Positions 7,273 to 16,039 of a stretch of 64,000 bases of DNA are shown here, piece after piece. The notes beneath the pieces are model-generated. The model did no database searches and had not been told where the DNA came from. It was given only the letters and a program-made list of their open reading frames with translations. A program made the position numbers and the translations under genes. Each line of letters opens with the position of its first letter. Position 1 is the first letter of the stretch. The stretch is from the NCBI GenBank assembly GCA_003216465.1, contig QCIU01000004.1, forward strand, positions 1-64,000, read 5' to 3'. The stretch comes from Prochlorococcus sp. AG-402-N10. GTDB lineage: Bacteria > Cyanobacteriota > Cyanobacteriia > PCC-6307 > Cyanobiaceae.

Positions 7273-8490
7273 TTAAAAATTTCTTATCCAAAGTTTATTA
7301 ATTTCATTACATATTTTTTCATCTCCATATATGCTTAAGAAAGGTTTAGAAAAATACTTTCTGGATATTTTCAAAATATCTTCAGAATTAACATTTTCAA
7401 TATTTTTAAGACAATTAATATCAAAATTTGGATCTAAATCATATCCAATCAATTGGATTCTCCTTTGTAAAATTTCTTCTAAAGTTTGGCTAGAGATTAA
7501 CAACGAACTTTTTAATTTTACTTTTGCCAAAGTAATATCCTTTTCGTCAATTAAAGTTGAGACAAATTCATGCCATAATTCGGTTAAAATCTTGAATGCT
7601 AGAATTGCATTTTTATTTGAAACAGATAGGTAAATTAAAAAAGGTGCTTTTTCTTTCCTAGAAGGGTTATAAATTCCAACATCATAAGTTAAACCATTCT
7701 TCTCTCTAAATAATTTAAACAATACTGAGCTCATGCCGTAAGAGAGGTGCGATTCTAAAACTTTCAAGGGTAAGTATTCATTACTTGATTGTGGACATGT
7801 TTGATTTCCTATCATTAGTATTATTTGATTGGAATTTTGATAAGTACTTACATACCTTTTGGAAATATTTAATTTTAAGTAAGTAGAATTAAATTTATTT
7901 TTAAGTATTTTTTGATTAGATAGCTTTAAAAAGCTATCATTAATTTTAGAATTATTTGAAATGAGATATTTTTTTCTATTTTTAAATTTTTGATATTCAC
8001 CTAGAATATCTTTATGGGTAAATTTTGAAACATCTTCTTCATAACCCGAAGAATTATATGCATAGGGATGATCTTTATAAACAATTTTTCTCCATTTTTC
8101 AAAAGCAATATTGAAAGGGTTTTCTTTATCCTTTTTTAAAGAATCAATAGTTGATTCTTTTACCCTTTTGAATTGGCTCTCTAAAAGAAGTGGACTATTA
8201 ATTATTTTATCCAATAATGGAAAGAGTTTATAAAAATGCTCATCTAAAGATTTTAGACTTATTAACATTCCATCCTCAAGTGTCTCAAGATTTAATTCTG
8301 CTCCATGAGAATCTATATATTCCGAAAACTCTAAATTTTTAAAACCTTTACATCCTCTGCTAATTAATGAACAAAGAATTTGATTTAACCCTTTTTTACC
8401 TGCAACATCTAAATAACTCCCACCATTTATCCAAACTATTGCAATTGAAAAATTTCTATGAGCCCTTGCTTGAAAATCCTTTTGCATCAT
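7273..8490 (-). CDS. M16 peptidase family, non-catalytic subunit
   Basis: A 405-aa M16-family protein (pitrilysin/processing-peptidase fold). At the position where active members have HxxEH, this protein reads GLNQILCSLISRG, so the zinc ligands are absent and it is probably the partner that completes the substrate chamber. It contains a C-terminal M16 domain (LKVLESHLSYGMSSVLFKLFREKNGLTYDVG). Its start overlaps the stop of the catalytic gene by four bases (ATGA), implying translational coupling and a heterodimer. Confidence 0.85.
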   Translation of the reverse strand: MMQKDFQARAHRNFSIAIVWINGGSYLDVAGKKGLNQILCSLISRGCKGFKNLEFSEYIDSHGAELNLETLEDGMLISLKSLDEHFYKLFPLLDKIINSPLLLESQFKRVKESTIDSLKKDKENPFNIAFEKWRKIVYKDHPYAYNSSGYEEDVSKFTHKDILGEYQKFKNRKKYLISNNSKINDSFLKLSNQKILKNKFNSTYLKLNISKRYVSTYQNSNQIILMIGNQTCPQSSNEYLPLKVLESHLSYGMSSVLFKLFREKNGLTYDVGIYNPSRKEKAPFLIYLSVSNKNAILAFKILTELWHEFVSTLIDEKDITLAKVKLKSSLLISSQTLEEILQRRIQLIGYDLDPNFDINCLKNIENVNSEDILKISRKYFSKPFLSIYGDEKICNEINKLWIRNF

Positions 8491-9740
8491 TTACTTTTGG
8501 ATGCAATTAATGTAAATTTATCTCTAGTCAAATAATTAATGATTTCTCTAAAGGTAGTTAAATTATTCCAGTAAGCTAAGTGATTATCTAAGTCTTTTAA
8601 GGAATTCTTTCTACTCCATAAAAGCTCATTTCCAAAAAATGAAGTAAGTTGCGTTGAAGTCTCTAAATTAAAGATATAGTTGCTTTTTACAATAGTTATT
8701 GCTTTTTTTAGTTCAATTAAATTGATATTTTTAAGACTTACTACTTCTTCAAGTATTTTATTTATTTCTTCTTCTGATTTTTTTAAATTTTTTTGATCAC
8801 AACAGGCTTCGATGATAAGCAAACCACCTAGTTCGCCAGCATTTAGATCTACATATATTGATTGAACTAGATTCTTTTTTTCTTTTAAAACTTTAACTAA
8901 TCTGCTATTTCTTCCTGCAGATAGCATTGAAGCTAGAATTTCAAACCCAATATTTATACGGTGATTCTTAAGACTGGGAATACTCCAAGCCATAAATATT
9001 CTTGAAAATTCAATATTATCAAAATCAATTTCTTCTCTTCCAGTTCTTGAGATTGGAAGTAATTCATTCTTATAATTATTAGTTTGACAATGCACAAACT
9101 TATTTAGATGAGAAAAGTTATTTTCATAATGTTTTTCAAAAGTTTTCTTGGAGAGATTTCCAGCAATTGCAATACAAAAATTATTATTTTTATAGTGGTT
9201 TTTGTGGAATTTTTCTAGATCAGCTATTTCTAATGATTGAACATCTTTTTCGGTTCCTAATATTGTTTTTCCATAATTATTTTCCTTCCATACCCTGCTC
9301 AAGAAATAATTAAAAAGCTTTTCATCAGGCTGGTCATTTTGTTGTTTTATTTCATCAATGACAACACTTTTCTCTTTCTCAAATTCATTAATATTAATAC
9401 TTGGAGATAAAACAATGTTTGTCAAAAGAGCTAGTGATTCTTTAAAGTTATTATTTGGAATAAGAACATAGTAATGTGCATCATCATATCCAGTTGAAGC
9501 ATTACTTATCCCACCAAGAGATTCGATTTTATGATCAAATTCTCCTGGCATTAATTTATTACTACCTTTAAAAATCATATGTTCTAATAAATGAGCAGCC
9601 CCACTCTTGTCTGATTCTTCAAAAGCAGATCCTGCTTTAAACCAAAAGTCTATACAGATTAGAGGCAAATCTTTATTTTCCACAAATACACATTTAGGTT
9701 TGCTTGAATGGTTATAGTAATTAATTTCTCCTACGTACAT
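8487..9740 (-). CDS. M16 zinc peptidase, catalytic subunit
   Basis: A 417-aa M16B-type metallopeptidase with the inverted zinc motif HLLEH at residues 50-54 and the downstream glutamate-rich helix expected to supply the third ligand (EKSVVIDEIKQQNDQPDEKLF). The C-terminal domain has the conserved RNSRLVKVLKEKKNLV substrate-binding segment. It probably degrades small unfolded peptides, perhaps cleaved targeting peptides as in the plastid and mitochondrial homologues; the real substrate is unknown. It is the first gene of a two-gene operon with the inactive subunit and is divergent from pcyA with 41 bp between. Confidence 0.9.
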   Translation of the reverse strand: MYVGEINYYNHSSKPKCVFVENKDLPLICIDFWFKAGSAFEESDKSGAAHLLEHMIFKGSNKLMPGEFDHKIESLGGISNASTGYDDAHYYVLIPNNNFKESLALLTNIVLSPSININEFEKEKSVVIDEIKQQNDQPDEKLFNYFLSRVWKENNYGKTILGTEKDVQSLEIADLEKFHKNHYKNNNFCIAIAGNLSKKTFEKHYENNFSHLNKFVHCQTNNYKNELLPISRTGREEIDFDNIEFSRIFMAWSIPSLKNHRINIGFEILASMLSAGRNSRLVKVLKEKKNLVQSIYVDLNAGELGGLLIIEACCDQKNLKKSEEEINKILEEVVSLKNINLIELKKAITIVKSNYIFNLETSTQLTSFFGNELLWSRKNSLKDLDNHLAYWNNLTTFREIINYLTRDKFTLIASKSK

Positions 9741-9781
9741 TGAAATTCATTTCTTATTCTTTATTTTGATACCTTTTACTC

Positions 9782-10516
9782 TTGTTGTCTGAATCTTTAA
9801 CCAAAACTAAAATAATTGATCCTCTTATTTTGACTTTAGTACAAAATATAAGAGGTCATAGGTCTAAGCTCAAAAACCTTAAGTCCATAAAAATAGATCC
9901 TAATCTAATAAATATAATTTCCAATGAGGAAGGCAAGGAGTTATATATAGAAAATGAATTTCATAAAGCAAAAGGATTTAGAAAACTACATATTGAGATG
10001 GCTGAGTTTTCAAAACGTCTTAAGATTTTACACTGTGTCTTTTTCCCCGACCCTAAGTATGATATCCCAATATTTGGAATGGATTTAGTTAAAGTTAATG
10101 AAGTTGTTTCTGCTGCCATAGTTGATTTATCCCCTTCATCAATGAACCAAAATATAAAATACGATAAATTATTATTTAACATTGATAAAAGTGTTTTTGA
10201 AACCGAAAGGGAAATTCCCGGATGGGGAGATATTTTCTCTGAAAATGTATTTTTTGCTTCTTTAAAAAATGAAAATGAAAAAAATGCTTTTTGTAAAATA
10301 GTTGATCATTATCTTTTGATATTAATAAAATTAAGTGAAAGCGCCAGTCCTGATTATGATCAAGAAATAATTGAAGAAAGAATAAATTATCAAAAAAATT
10401 ATTGTATTCAGCAAATGAAAAATGAAAAAACCAGTTTGGTTCTGCTTAAATATTTTGACAAAAAATGGGTTGATAACTATATCAAAAAAGTATTATTTGA
10501 TTATCAATGTCTTTAA
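9782..10516 (+). CDS. pcyA: Phycocyanobilin:ferredoxin oxidoreductase PcyA
   Basis: A 244-aa ferredoxin-dependent bilin reductase that converts biliverdin IXa to phycocyanobilin. [12 protein letters not shown] and [12 protein letters not shown]...PIFGMDLV match PcyA; mapped on the Synechocystis numbering, the catalytic residues are all present (His70, Glu72, His84 and Asp101 here, for His74, Glu76, His88 and Asp105). The start is TTG, directly followed by a second TTG. Prochlorococcus lacks phycobilisomes, so the product presumably serves a residual phycoerythrin or a bilin signal. The end overlaps the DevB-like gene by ten bases. Confidence 0.93.
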   Translation: MLSESLTKTKIIDPLILTLVQNIRGHRSKLKNLKSIKIDPNLINIISNEEGKELYIENEFHKAKGFRKLHIEMAEFSKRLKILHCVFFPDPKYDIPIFGMDLVKVNEVVSAAIVDLSPSSMNQNIKYDKLLFNIDKSVFETEREIPGWGDIFSENVFFASLKNENEKNAFCKIVDHYLLILIKLSESASPDYDQEIIEERINYQKNYCIQQMKNEKTSLVLLKYFDKKWVDNYIKKVLFDYQCL

Positions 10517-11421
10517 ATAAAATTAAAAAAATAATATTTTATCTCTTGATATTATTACCATTATCGATTGGAATAAGTTCATGTTCGCAAAATAAAAAAT
10601 TAAGTTCTAGTGCTGGTAACGAAATTGCTTCTGATTTTATTCCTGAAATAAAAGCAGTAGCTGCACTTGGTCAACTTACACCTGCCGGTGAGATTAGGCA
10701 ATTAGCGGCACCAATCGGTAAATTTGGAACATCTCCACGTTTATCAGAACTATTAGTAAATGAGGGTGATTTTGTCAAAAAAGGAACTGTTTTAGCGATA
10801 TTTGAAAATAGAAAGAAATTAACCGCCGATCTTGAAAAAAAAAATAATCTAATCAAGACTAATAATTTAGAAATTTCATTAAAAGAAGATCAAATTAAAA
10901 GATATGAATTAGCGTTAGAAAAATCTGCATACTCAATTGTTGAGCTTTCTCAAAGAAAAGATGAGTTGTTGAAATTACAAAAACAAAAAATAGTTAATAT
11001 TGGCGATAAAAAAAATATTGAGATTGATCTATTTAATTCTAAGCTTAGGAGTCCTATTGATGGATTTATCCTTGCGGTCAATACAAGAGTTGGGGAAAGG
11101 CCTAAAAATAAAGGAATATTAGATATTGGTTCAAGTCAGAAGATGGAAGCTCTCATAGAAGTTTATGAATCTGATATTAATAGAGTATTCATCTCACAAA
11201 ATGTTGAATTAAGTAGTGAAAATGGAGGCTTTTCAAAGATTTTAAAAGGTGAAGTAACTAGAATCAGTCCTCAGGTAAAACAAAGAAAGGTTTTATCTAC
11301 AGATCCCACGGGCGATGCTGATGCTCGTATTATTGAGGTACTTGTAAAGCTAAACGAGGAATCGATAATATTGGTAAAAAATTATACAGGAATGAAGGTC
11401 ATTGCTAGATTTTTACCATGA
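10507..11421 (+). CDS. devB: DevB-type membrane fusion protein (HlyD family)
   Basis: A 304-aa periplasmic adaptor. The N-terminus is a hydrophobic segment ending in the possible lipobox GISSC, so it may be a lipoprotein or simply membrane-anchored. A lipoyl/barrel-sandwich half ([32 protein letters not shown]) is followed by a coiled-coil hairpin (about 100-170) and the second lipoyl half ([20 protein letters not shown]). It would link the inner-membrane ABC pair DevC/DevA to an outer-membrane channel. The start lies inside pcyA, and the stop overlaps devC as ATGA, so the genes are translationally coupled. Confidence 0.85.
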   Translation: MSLNKIKKIIFYLLILLPLSIGISSCSQNKKLSSSAGNEIASDFIPEIKAVAALGQLTPAGEIRQLAAPIGKFGTSPRLSELLVNEGDFVKKGTVLAIFENRKKLTADLEKKNNLIKTNNLEISLKEDQIKRYELALEKSAYSIVELSQRKDELLKLQKQKIVNIGDKKNIEIDLFNSKLRSPIDGFILAVNTRVGERPKNKGILDIGSSQKMEALIEVYESDINRVFISQNVELSSENGGFSKILKGEVTRISPQVKQRKVLSTDPTGDADARIIEVLVKLNEESIILVKNYTGMKVIARFLP

Positions 11422-12593
11422 TGAGACTTTCATTCATAAAATTTAGGAAAATCCCATTAGCTTGGTTGTTACTTACCAGACAGCCACTTAGATTAATAGT
11501 TGCGATTGCAGGAATTAGTTTCGCAGGGATTTTAATGTTTATGCAATTAGGCTTTCGAGATGGATTATTCGATACGAGTGTAACTATTCATAAACTTTTG
11601 GATGCTGATCTTGTCTTGATAAGTCCTAGATCAAAAAGTTCTATTAGTATGAGTGGATTTCCGAAAAGAAGATTAATTCAAACTTTAGCTTTAGAAGATG
11701 TAGAAAGAACGGCTCCTGTTAACTTGACATATCTTCTCTGGAGAAATCCAGAAAATTTAAAAACAAGGTCAATTTTGACTTTAGGATTTAATCCTGCAGA
11801 TTCACTTTTACTTGATGCAGGATTCTCAAAAAAAGCTGTTAAACTTAAAAATCCAGGAAGAGTTCTTTTTGATAAACTTTCAAGACCAGAATTTGGACCT
11901 ATAGAAAATTGGTTTCTTTCAGGCAGGAAAGTAGAAACAGAGGTAGCAGGTAAAAGAGTAATAGTTGAGGGGCTTGTTGAGTTAGGACCTTCTTTTGGGG
12001 CAGATGGAAACTTGATAACAAGTAGAGAAACATTTTTAAGACTTTTCCCAGCCAATCCAAAAGGAAGTATTGAAATAGGTTTAGTGAAACTCCGAAGTGG
12101 CTCTGATCCCATCTATATATCTGAAATATTGAATAAATCTCTTCCTAAGGATGTTCGTGTTTTAACAAAAAATCAATTTATAGAATTTGAAAAAAACTAT
12201 TGGAAGAATAGTACTGCTATTGGTTTTATATTTAGTTTAGGGGCTTTAATGGGCTTCGTAGTTGGCTGTGTTGTAGTTTATCAAATTCTTTATAGCGATG
12301 TTACTGATCATTTGCCTGAATATGCGACCTTGTTGGCTATGGGCTATAGACTAAAATCTCTTTTCTTTGTTGTTGCCAGAGAGGGCTTTCTATTGGCATT
12401 ATTTGGCTATTTACCTGCTTACTTTTCAGGGCAAATACTTTATTCTGTCGTTAGGAATTCCACAAAGCTGCCTATACTAATGGATGCTAATAAAACAATT
12501 TTAATTTTTATTTTGATCTTAGTGATGTGTATGGGTTCTGCTGGAATTGCCATGCGTAAATTAGTCGATGCAGATCCTGCCGAGACATTTTAA
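11418..12593 (+). CDS. devC: DevC-type ABC exporter permease
   Basis: A 391-aa permease of the MacB/FtsX-like class with four membrane segments: one near the N-terminus (LIVAIAGISFAGILMFMQLG), then a large periplasmic domain of about 200 residues, and three at the C-terminus (from about 265, 310 and 355). Cyanobacterial DevC proteins share the FRDGLFDTSV-like region and the terminal VDADPAETF. In heterocyst-forming species DevBCA exports glycolipid; in a unicellular non-heterocystous organism the cargo is unknown. It overlaps devB by four bases and is followed by devA after 14 bases. Confidence 0.88.
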   Translation: MMRLSFIKFRKIPLAWLLLTRQPLRLIVAIAGISFAGILMFMQLGFRDGLFDTSVTIHKLLDADLVLISPRSKSSISMSGFPKRRLIQTLALEDVERTAPVNLTYLLWRNPENLKTRSILTLGFNPADSLLLDAGFSKKAVKLKNPGRVLFDKLSRPEFGPIENWFLSGRKVETEVAGKRVIVEGLVELGPSFGADGNLITSRETFLRLFPANPKGSIEIGLVKLRSGSDPIYISEILNKSLPKDVRVLTKNQFIEFEKNYWKNSTAIGFIFSLGALMGFVVGCVVVYQILYSDVTDHLPEYATLLAMGYRLKSLFFVVAREGFLLALFGYLPAYFSGQILYSVVRNSTKLPILMDANKTILIFILILVMCMGSAGIAMRKLVDADPAETF

Positions 12594-12607
12594 AAATAAT
12601 TATTTAT

Positions 12608-13330
12608 ATGTTTAAAACTATTAATAAAAAAGATGATAATTTAAAAACTGTTTCAATAAATAATTTGAGTCATTTCTATGGAGTAGCTGAAAATAAGAAA
12701 CAAGTCCTTAATAATGTTAATTTTGTTATTGAAAGAGGAGAGTTAGTTCTTTTAAAAGGCCCTTCTGGATGTGGTAAAACAACACTTCTAACTTTAATTG
12801 GTGCACTAAGAACTTGCCAAAGTGGAGATTTAACGGTTTTAAACCATCAATTAAATGGCGCATCTAGAAAAACGAGGCAAAGACTTCGAAGAAATATTGG
12901 AATGATTTTTCAGGGACATAATTTGCTGAGATGTTTAACAGCGGAACAAAATGTTCAAATGGGTGCAGACCTTCTAAGAAATTTAACGTATTTGCAAAGA
13001 AGAGAAATTTCAAGAAGATGGCTTTCTGCTGTTGGTTTGGCGGATCATCATAAAAAGCTCCCAAGTGGTTTATCAGGAGGTCAGAAACAAAGGGTTGCAA
13101 TTGCTAGGGCATTATCTGCTAATCCTAAACTATTACTTGCAGATGAACCTACTTCAGCTTTAGACAGCGTCACAGGTAGAGAAATAGTTTCCCTTTTGCG
13201 GAAATTAGCAAAAGAACAGAATTGTTCAGTATTAATGGTTACTCATGATCCAAGGATCTCAGACATGGCTGATAGGATATTGAATATGGAAGATGGTAAG
13301 ATATTTAATGCACCTAGTGAGTTAAGATAG
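12608..13330 (+). CDS. devA: DevA-type ABC exporter ATPase
   Basis: A 240-aa ABC ATPase with Walker A GPSGCGKT, Q-loop (GMIFQGHNLL), signature LSGGQKQRVAIARALS, Walker B LLLADEP and the His-loop (VTHDPRI). It belongs to the MacB/LolD-like group that powers DevC. The short N-terminal extension before NNLSHFYG is lineage-specific. It is the last member of the apparent pcyA-devBCA unit; the 50-aa basic ORF follows 19 bases later on the same strand. Confidence 0.9.
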   Translation: MFKTINKKDDNLKTVSINNLSHFYGVAENKKQVLNNVNFVIERGELVLLKGPSGCGKTTLLTLIGALRTCQSGDLTVLNHQLNGASRKTRQRLRRNIGMIFQGHNLLRCLTAEQNVQMGADLLRNLTYLQRREISRRWLSAVGLADHHKKLPSGLSGGQKQRVAIARALSANPKLLLADEPTSALDSVTGREIVSLLRKLAKEQNCSVLMVTHDPRISDMADRILNMEDGKIFNAPSELR

Positions 13331-13349
13331 TTAAAAGTAAAAAAAATTC

Positions 13350-13502
13350 ATGTCAAAGAGAAGAAATTTAAAAAAAGAAAAGCAAGAACGTAATCGTGCA
13401 TATGCTAGAAAGTTCAAGAAAAGAAAACTTAGAACTGATGGTAGACCAGATGGCATGAGTAATGTGACTGGAACTGCCAATAATGGCGGAGCTGCAGACT
13501 AG
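13350..13502 (+). CDS. 50-aa highly basic protein, not in the ORF track
   Basis: ATG at 13350 to TAG at 13502 encodes MSKRRNLKKEKQERNRAYAR..., ending GGAAD. The first 30 residues are almost entirely Lys/Arg/Glu and helical, the last 20 Gly/Asn-rich and probably disordered. I have an impression of a conserved cyanobacterial small protein with this NLKKEKxERNRAYARKF core, but know no function; an RNA- or ribosome-associated role would fit the charge. It follows devA closely and may be cotranscribed. Confidence 0.7.
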   Translation: MSKRRNLKKEKQERNRAYARKFKKRKLRTDGRPDGMSNVTGTANNGGAAD

Positions 13503-13563
13503 TCTTCGTTTGATCATTATTGTAAATAAATTATATATATTAATTAATGACTAACATCTGGTT

Positions 13564-14475
13564 ATGAATGTAAGCATTGTCATCCCAACTTATAATAGAA
13601 AATCGATATTAAAGAAATGCCTTATTGCTCTTGAAAAACAGACTCTAGCCAACATTATTAGTAATTTTGAAATAGTTGTTGTAGATGATGGCTCTACTGA
13701 TGGGACGCCCTCATGGATTAGAAAAAATAGTGAAATTCTCTCTCATGTGGTCTTATATGAGCAAGAACATGGGGGCCCTGCATTAGCAAGGAACCTTGGT
13801 GTAATGAAATCTAAATATGAAATCATAATATTTATTGATAGCGACCTAATTGTTTTAGAAGATTTTTTACTTTGCCATGTTAATAAATTAAAAACCTGCT
13901 GGGAAATGAAGAACAAAAAATGTTTTACTTATGGCTCAGTTATTAACACTTCCAATTTTAAAAATCCAGAGAATGAGATTTTTAAGTTAACTGATGTTTC
14001 CTTCGCATACTTTGCTACCGGAAATGTCGCTATATCAAGAGAATTACTTTTGAATGTTGGTTTATTTGATACCTCTTTTAGCCTCTACGGATGGGAAGAT
14101 TTAGAGTTAGGAGAGAGATTAAAAAAAATTGGTACAAAATTAGTTAAATGTCCCGAAGCTGTAGGATTTCATTGGCACCCCCCGTTTGATTGCGGACAAA
14201 TTGAATCATTAATATCTCAAGAAAAAGAAAGAGCAAGGATGGCCTTAGTTTTCTATAAAAAACATTCAAATTTAAGAGTAAGATTTATGATTCAATTAAC
14301 TCCTATTCATAATTTACTATGGGAAATAATATGCCTTGGTGGATTGATTAGTATTAAAAGATTATTCCCATTATTAAAATTTTTAGTTGATTCCGGTAAA
14401 AATAGAATTGCTTTAGAGATAGTAAGAATACCACTGAATTTCATTTATGTAAAAGAGCTTAAAAGATTAACTTAA
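13564..14475 (+). CDS. Family 2 glycosyltransferase
   Basis: A 303-aa GT-A fold transferase. The N-terminus (VSIVIPTYNRKSILKKCL) and VVDDGSTDGT form the nucleotide-sugar site, the DxD-type motif is IDSD (about residues 95-98), and the acceptor-side signature is WEDLELGERLKK with a following HWHPP. It probably adds a sugar to a lipid, polysaccharide or pigment; donor and acceptor cannot be read from the sequence. No transmembrane helices apart from a mildly hydrophobic C-terminal region. It stands alone between the exporter cluster and rpsB. Confidence 0.85.
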   Translation: MNVSIVIPTYNRKSILKKCLIALEKQTLANIISNFEIVVVDDGSTDGTPSWIRKNSEILSHVVLYEQEHGGPALARNLGVMKSKYEIIIFIDSDLIVLEDFLLCHVNKLKTCWEMKNKKCFTYGSVINTSNFKNPENEIFKLTDVSFAYFATGNVAISRELLLNVGLFDTSFSLYGWEDLELGERLKKIGTKLVKCPEAVGFHWHPPFDCGQIESLISQEKERARMALVFYKKHSNLRVRFMIQLTPIHNLLWEIICLGGLISIKRLFPLLKFLVDSGKNRIALEIVRIPLNFIYVKELKRLT

Positions 14476-14504
14476 TTTTACAAGATTAATTTAAAGCTCA
14501 ATCT

Positions 14505-14532
14505 TTGAGGAATACAGATTATTTGCTATGAT
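14505..14532 (+). promoter_or_regulatory. Candidate rpsB promoter with extended -10
   Basis: TTGAGG (14505-14510), 16 bp, then TATGAT (14527-14532) preceded by TGC, i.e. an extended -10 element. Transcription would begin near 14539 and give a leader of about 89 bases, which contains the interleaved inverted repeats at 14555-14619. Confidence 0.5.
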
Positions 14533-14554
14533 AATTAAAATTAAAAAAACCACA

Positions 14555-14619
14555 CATCTGACAGTTTCGGGTGATTTAAGTATTTAAATTTCCCGTCAGA
14601 TGGAGGCTAACCCGAAACT
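14555..14619 (+). promoter_or_regulatory. Candidate rpsB leader RNA: interleaved inverted repeats (pseudoknot or switch)
   Basis: CATCTGAC (14555-14562) pairs perfectly with GTCAGATG (14595-14602), and AGTTTCGGGT (14563-14572) pairs perfectly with ACCCGAAACT (14610-14619). The order is A-B-A'-B', i.e. a pseudoknot. The two 5' arms abut with no spacer, which makes simultaneous full pairing sterically doubtful, so the stems may be alternatives. Stem B ends in a TTTTT run (14619-14623), like a weak intrinsic terminator. A GGAGG at 14602-14606 lies between A' and B'. Probably controls rpsB-tsf; no experimental basis known to me. Confidence 0.65.
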
Positions 14620-14627
14620 TTTTAAAC

Positions 14628-15332
14628 ATGGCTGTTGTATCACTATCTGAAATGATGGAAGCTGGTGCTCACTTTGGGCACCAAACAAGACGTTGGAATC
14701 CCAAAATGTCGAAATATATATATTGCGCAAGGAATGGAGTTCATATTATTGACCTAGTGAAAACGGCATTATGTATGAATAATGCTTATAAGTGGACAAG
14801 AAATGCTGCCAAGAGCGGGAAAAGATTTCTTTTTGTAGGTACAAAAAAACAGGCCTCTGATGTTGTTGCTCAAGAAGCTGTTAGATGTGGTGCGGCATAT
14901 GTAAATCAGAGATGGTTAGGAGGTATGCTTACTAACTGGACTACTATGAAAGCAAGGATAGAAAGATTAAAAGATCTTGAGAGAATGGAAAGTAGTGGTG
15001 CTATCGCTATGAGACCTAAAAAGGAGGCTGCTGTTTTGAGGAGAGAGCTAGAACGATTACAAAAGTATTTAGGAGGTCTCAAAGGTATGAGGAGGTTGCC
15101 TGATGTGGTTGTTCTTGTAGATCAAAGAAGAGAATCTAATGCTGTGCTTGAAGCCAGAAAATTAGACATTTCTTTGGTATCAATGTTAGATACTAACTGT
15201 GATCCTGATTTGTGTGAAGTTCCTATTCCATGCAATGATGATGCAGTTAGATCCGTTCAACTTATTTTAGGAAGACTTGCTGATGCAATAAACGAGGGTA
15301 GAAAAGGTTCTAACGAGCAAAGAAAAAATTAA
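14628..15332 (+). CDS. rpsB: 30S ribosomal protein S2
   Basis: A 234-aa S2 protein with the canonical start [27 protein letters not shown] and the conserved [10 protein letters not shown] and [12 protein letters not shown] segments. S2 binds late in 30S assembly at the head-body junction. The start ATG is fixed by the family, which puts the nearest purine-rich element (GGAGG) 21 bases away, too far for a normal Shine-Dalgarno interaction. It is followed by tsf after 46 bp, the usual rpsB-tsf operon. Confidence 0.97.
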   Translation: MAVVSLSEMMEAGAHFGHQTRRWNPKMSKYIYCARNGVHIIDLVKTALCMNNAYKWTRNAAKSGKRFLFVGTKKQASDVVAQEAVRCGAAYVNQRWLGGMLTNWTTMKARIERLKDLERMESSGAIAMRPKKEAAVLRRELERLQKYLGGLKGMRRLPDVVVLVDQRRESNAVLEARKLDISLVSMLDTNCDPDLCEVPIPCNDDAVRSVQLILGRLADAINEGRKGSNEQRKN

Positions 15333-15378
15333 TTTTTAATTTTAACTTTTAATAAAAACCAAAAATTTATCTTTTTAA

Positions 15379-16035
15379 ATGGGAAACATTACAGCAAAAC
15401 TAGTTAAGGATCTTAGAGATAAGACTGGGGCCGGTATGATGGACTGCAAAAAGGCTTTAAATGAGACAGATGGAAATGTTGAAAAAGCTTTAGAGTGGTT
15501 AAGACAAAAAGGCATAGCAAGTGCTGAGAAGAAATCTGGAAGAGTTGCTGCAGAAGGTTCTATTGGCAGCTATATTCATACAGGATCAAGAGTAGGTGTT
15601 CTATTAGAACTTAATTGTGAAACTGATTTCGTTGCTAGAGGCGATATATTTCAATCTCTTTTGAAAGATGTCTCTATGCAAGTTGCCGCATGTCCAAATG
15701 TAGAGTATGTATCTATTGATGAAATACCCAAGGATGTAGTTGAAAAAGAAAAACAAATAGAAATGGGTAGAGATGATTTGTCAGGTAAACCAGAAAATAT
15801 TAAAGAAAAAATTGTTGATGGAAGAATAGCTAAAAGATTAAATGAGTTAGTCTTGCTTTCTCAACCTTATATAAAAGATAGCGCACTTACAGTTGAGGAC
15901 CTTGTAAAACAGGCAGCAGCAAAAATTGGTGAAAATATCAAAGTAAGACGTTTCACAAGATATACATTAGGAGAGGGGATTGAAAAAAAAGAAATGGACT
16001 TTGCTGATGAAGTCGCATCTTTAAAGTCAAATTAA
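15379..16035 (+). CDS. tsf: Translation elongation factor Ts
   Basis: A 218-aa EF-Ts: N-terminal UBA-like domain ([24 protein letters not shown]) with the TGAGMMDCK signature that contacts EF-Tu, followed by the short core ([25 protein letters not shown]). The length is typical of the compact cyanobacterial form with one core subdomain. It catalyses GDP/GTP exchange on EF-Tu in the cytoplasm. Second gene of the rpsB-tsf operon, so it would share the structured leader. Confidence 0.97.
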   Translation: MGNITAKLVKDLRDKTGAGMMDCKKALNETDGNVEKALEWLRQKGIASAEKKSGRVAAEGSIGSYIHTGSRVGVLLELNCETDFVARGDIFQSLLKDVSMQVAACPNVEYVSIDEIPKDVVEKEKQIEMGRDDLSGKPENIKEKIVDGRIAKRLNELVLLSQPYIKDSALTVEDLVKQAAAKIGENIKVRRFTRYTLGEGIEKKEMDFADEVASLKSN

Positions 16036-16039
16036 AAAC

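Noticed and set aside
11678-12112. 144-aa minus-strand frame
   Set aside because: Antisense to the periplasmic domain of devC; composition is that of a reverse-complement shadow.
13564-14475. Assigning the glycosyltransferase to a defined surface-polysaccharide cluster
   Set aside because: It stands alone and its neighbours are not sugar genes.
14602-14606. GGAGG as the rpsB ribosome binding site
   Set aside because: It is 21 bases from the family-fixed ATG, beyond normal spacing; it more likely belongs to the leader structure.
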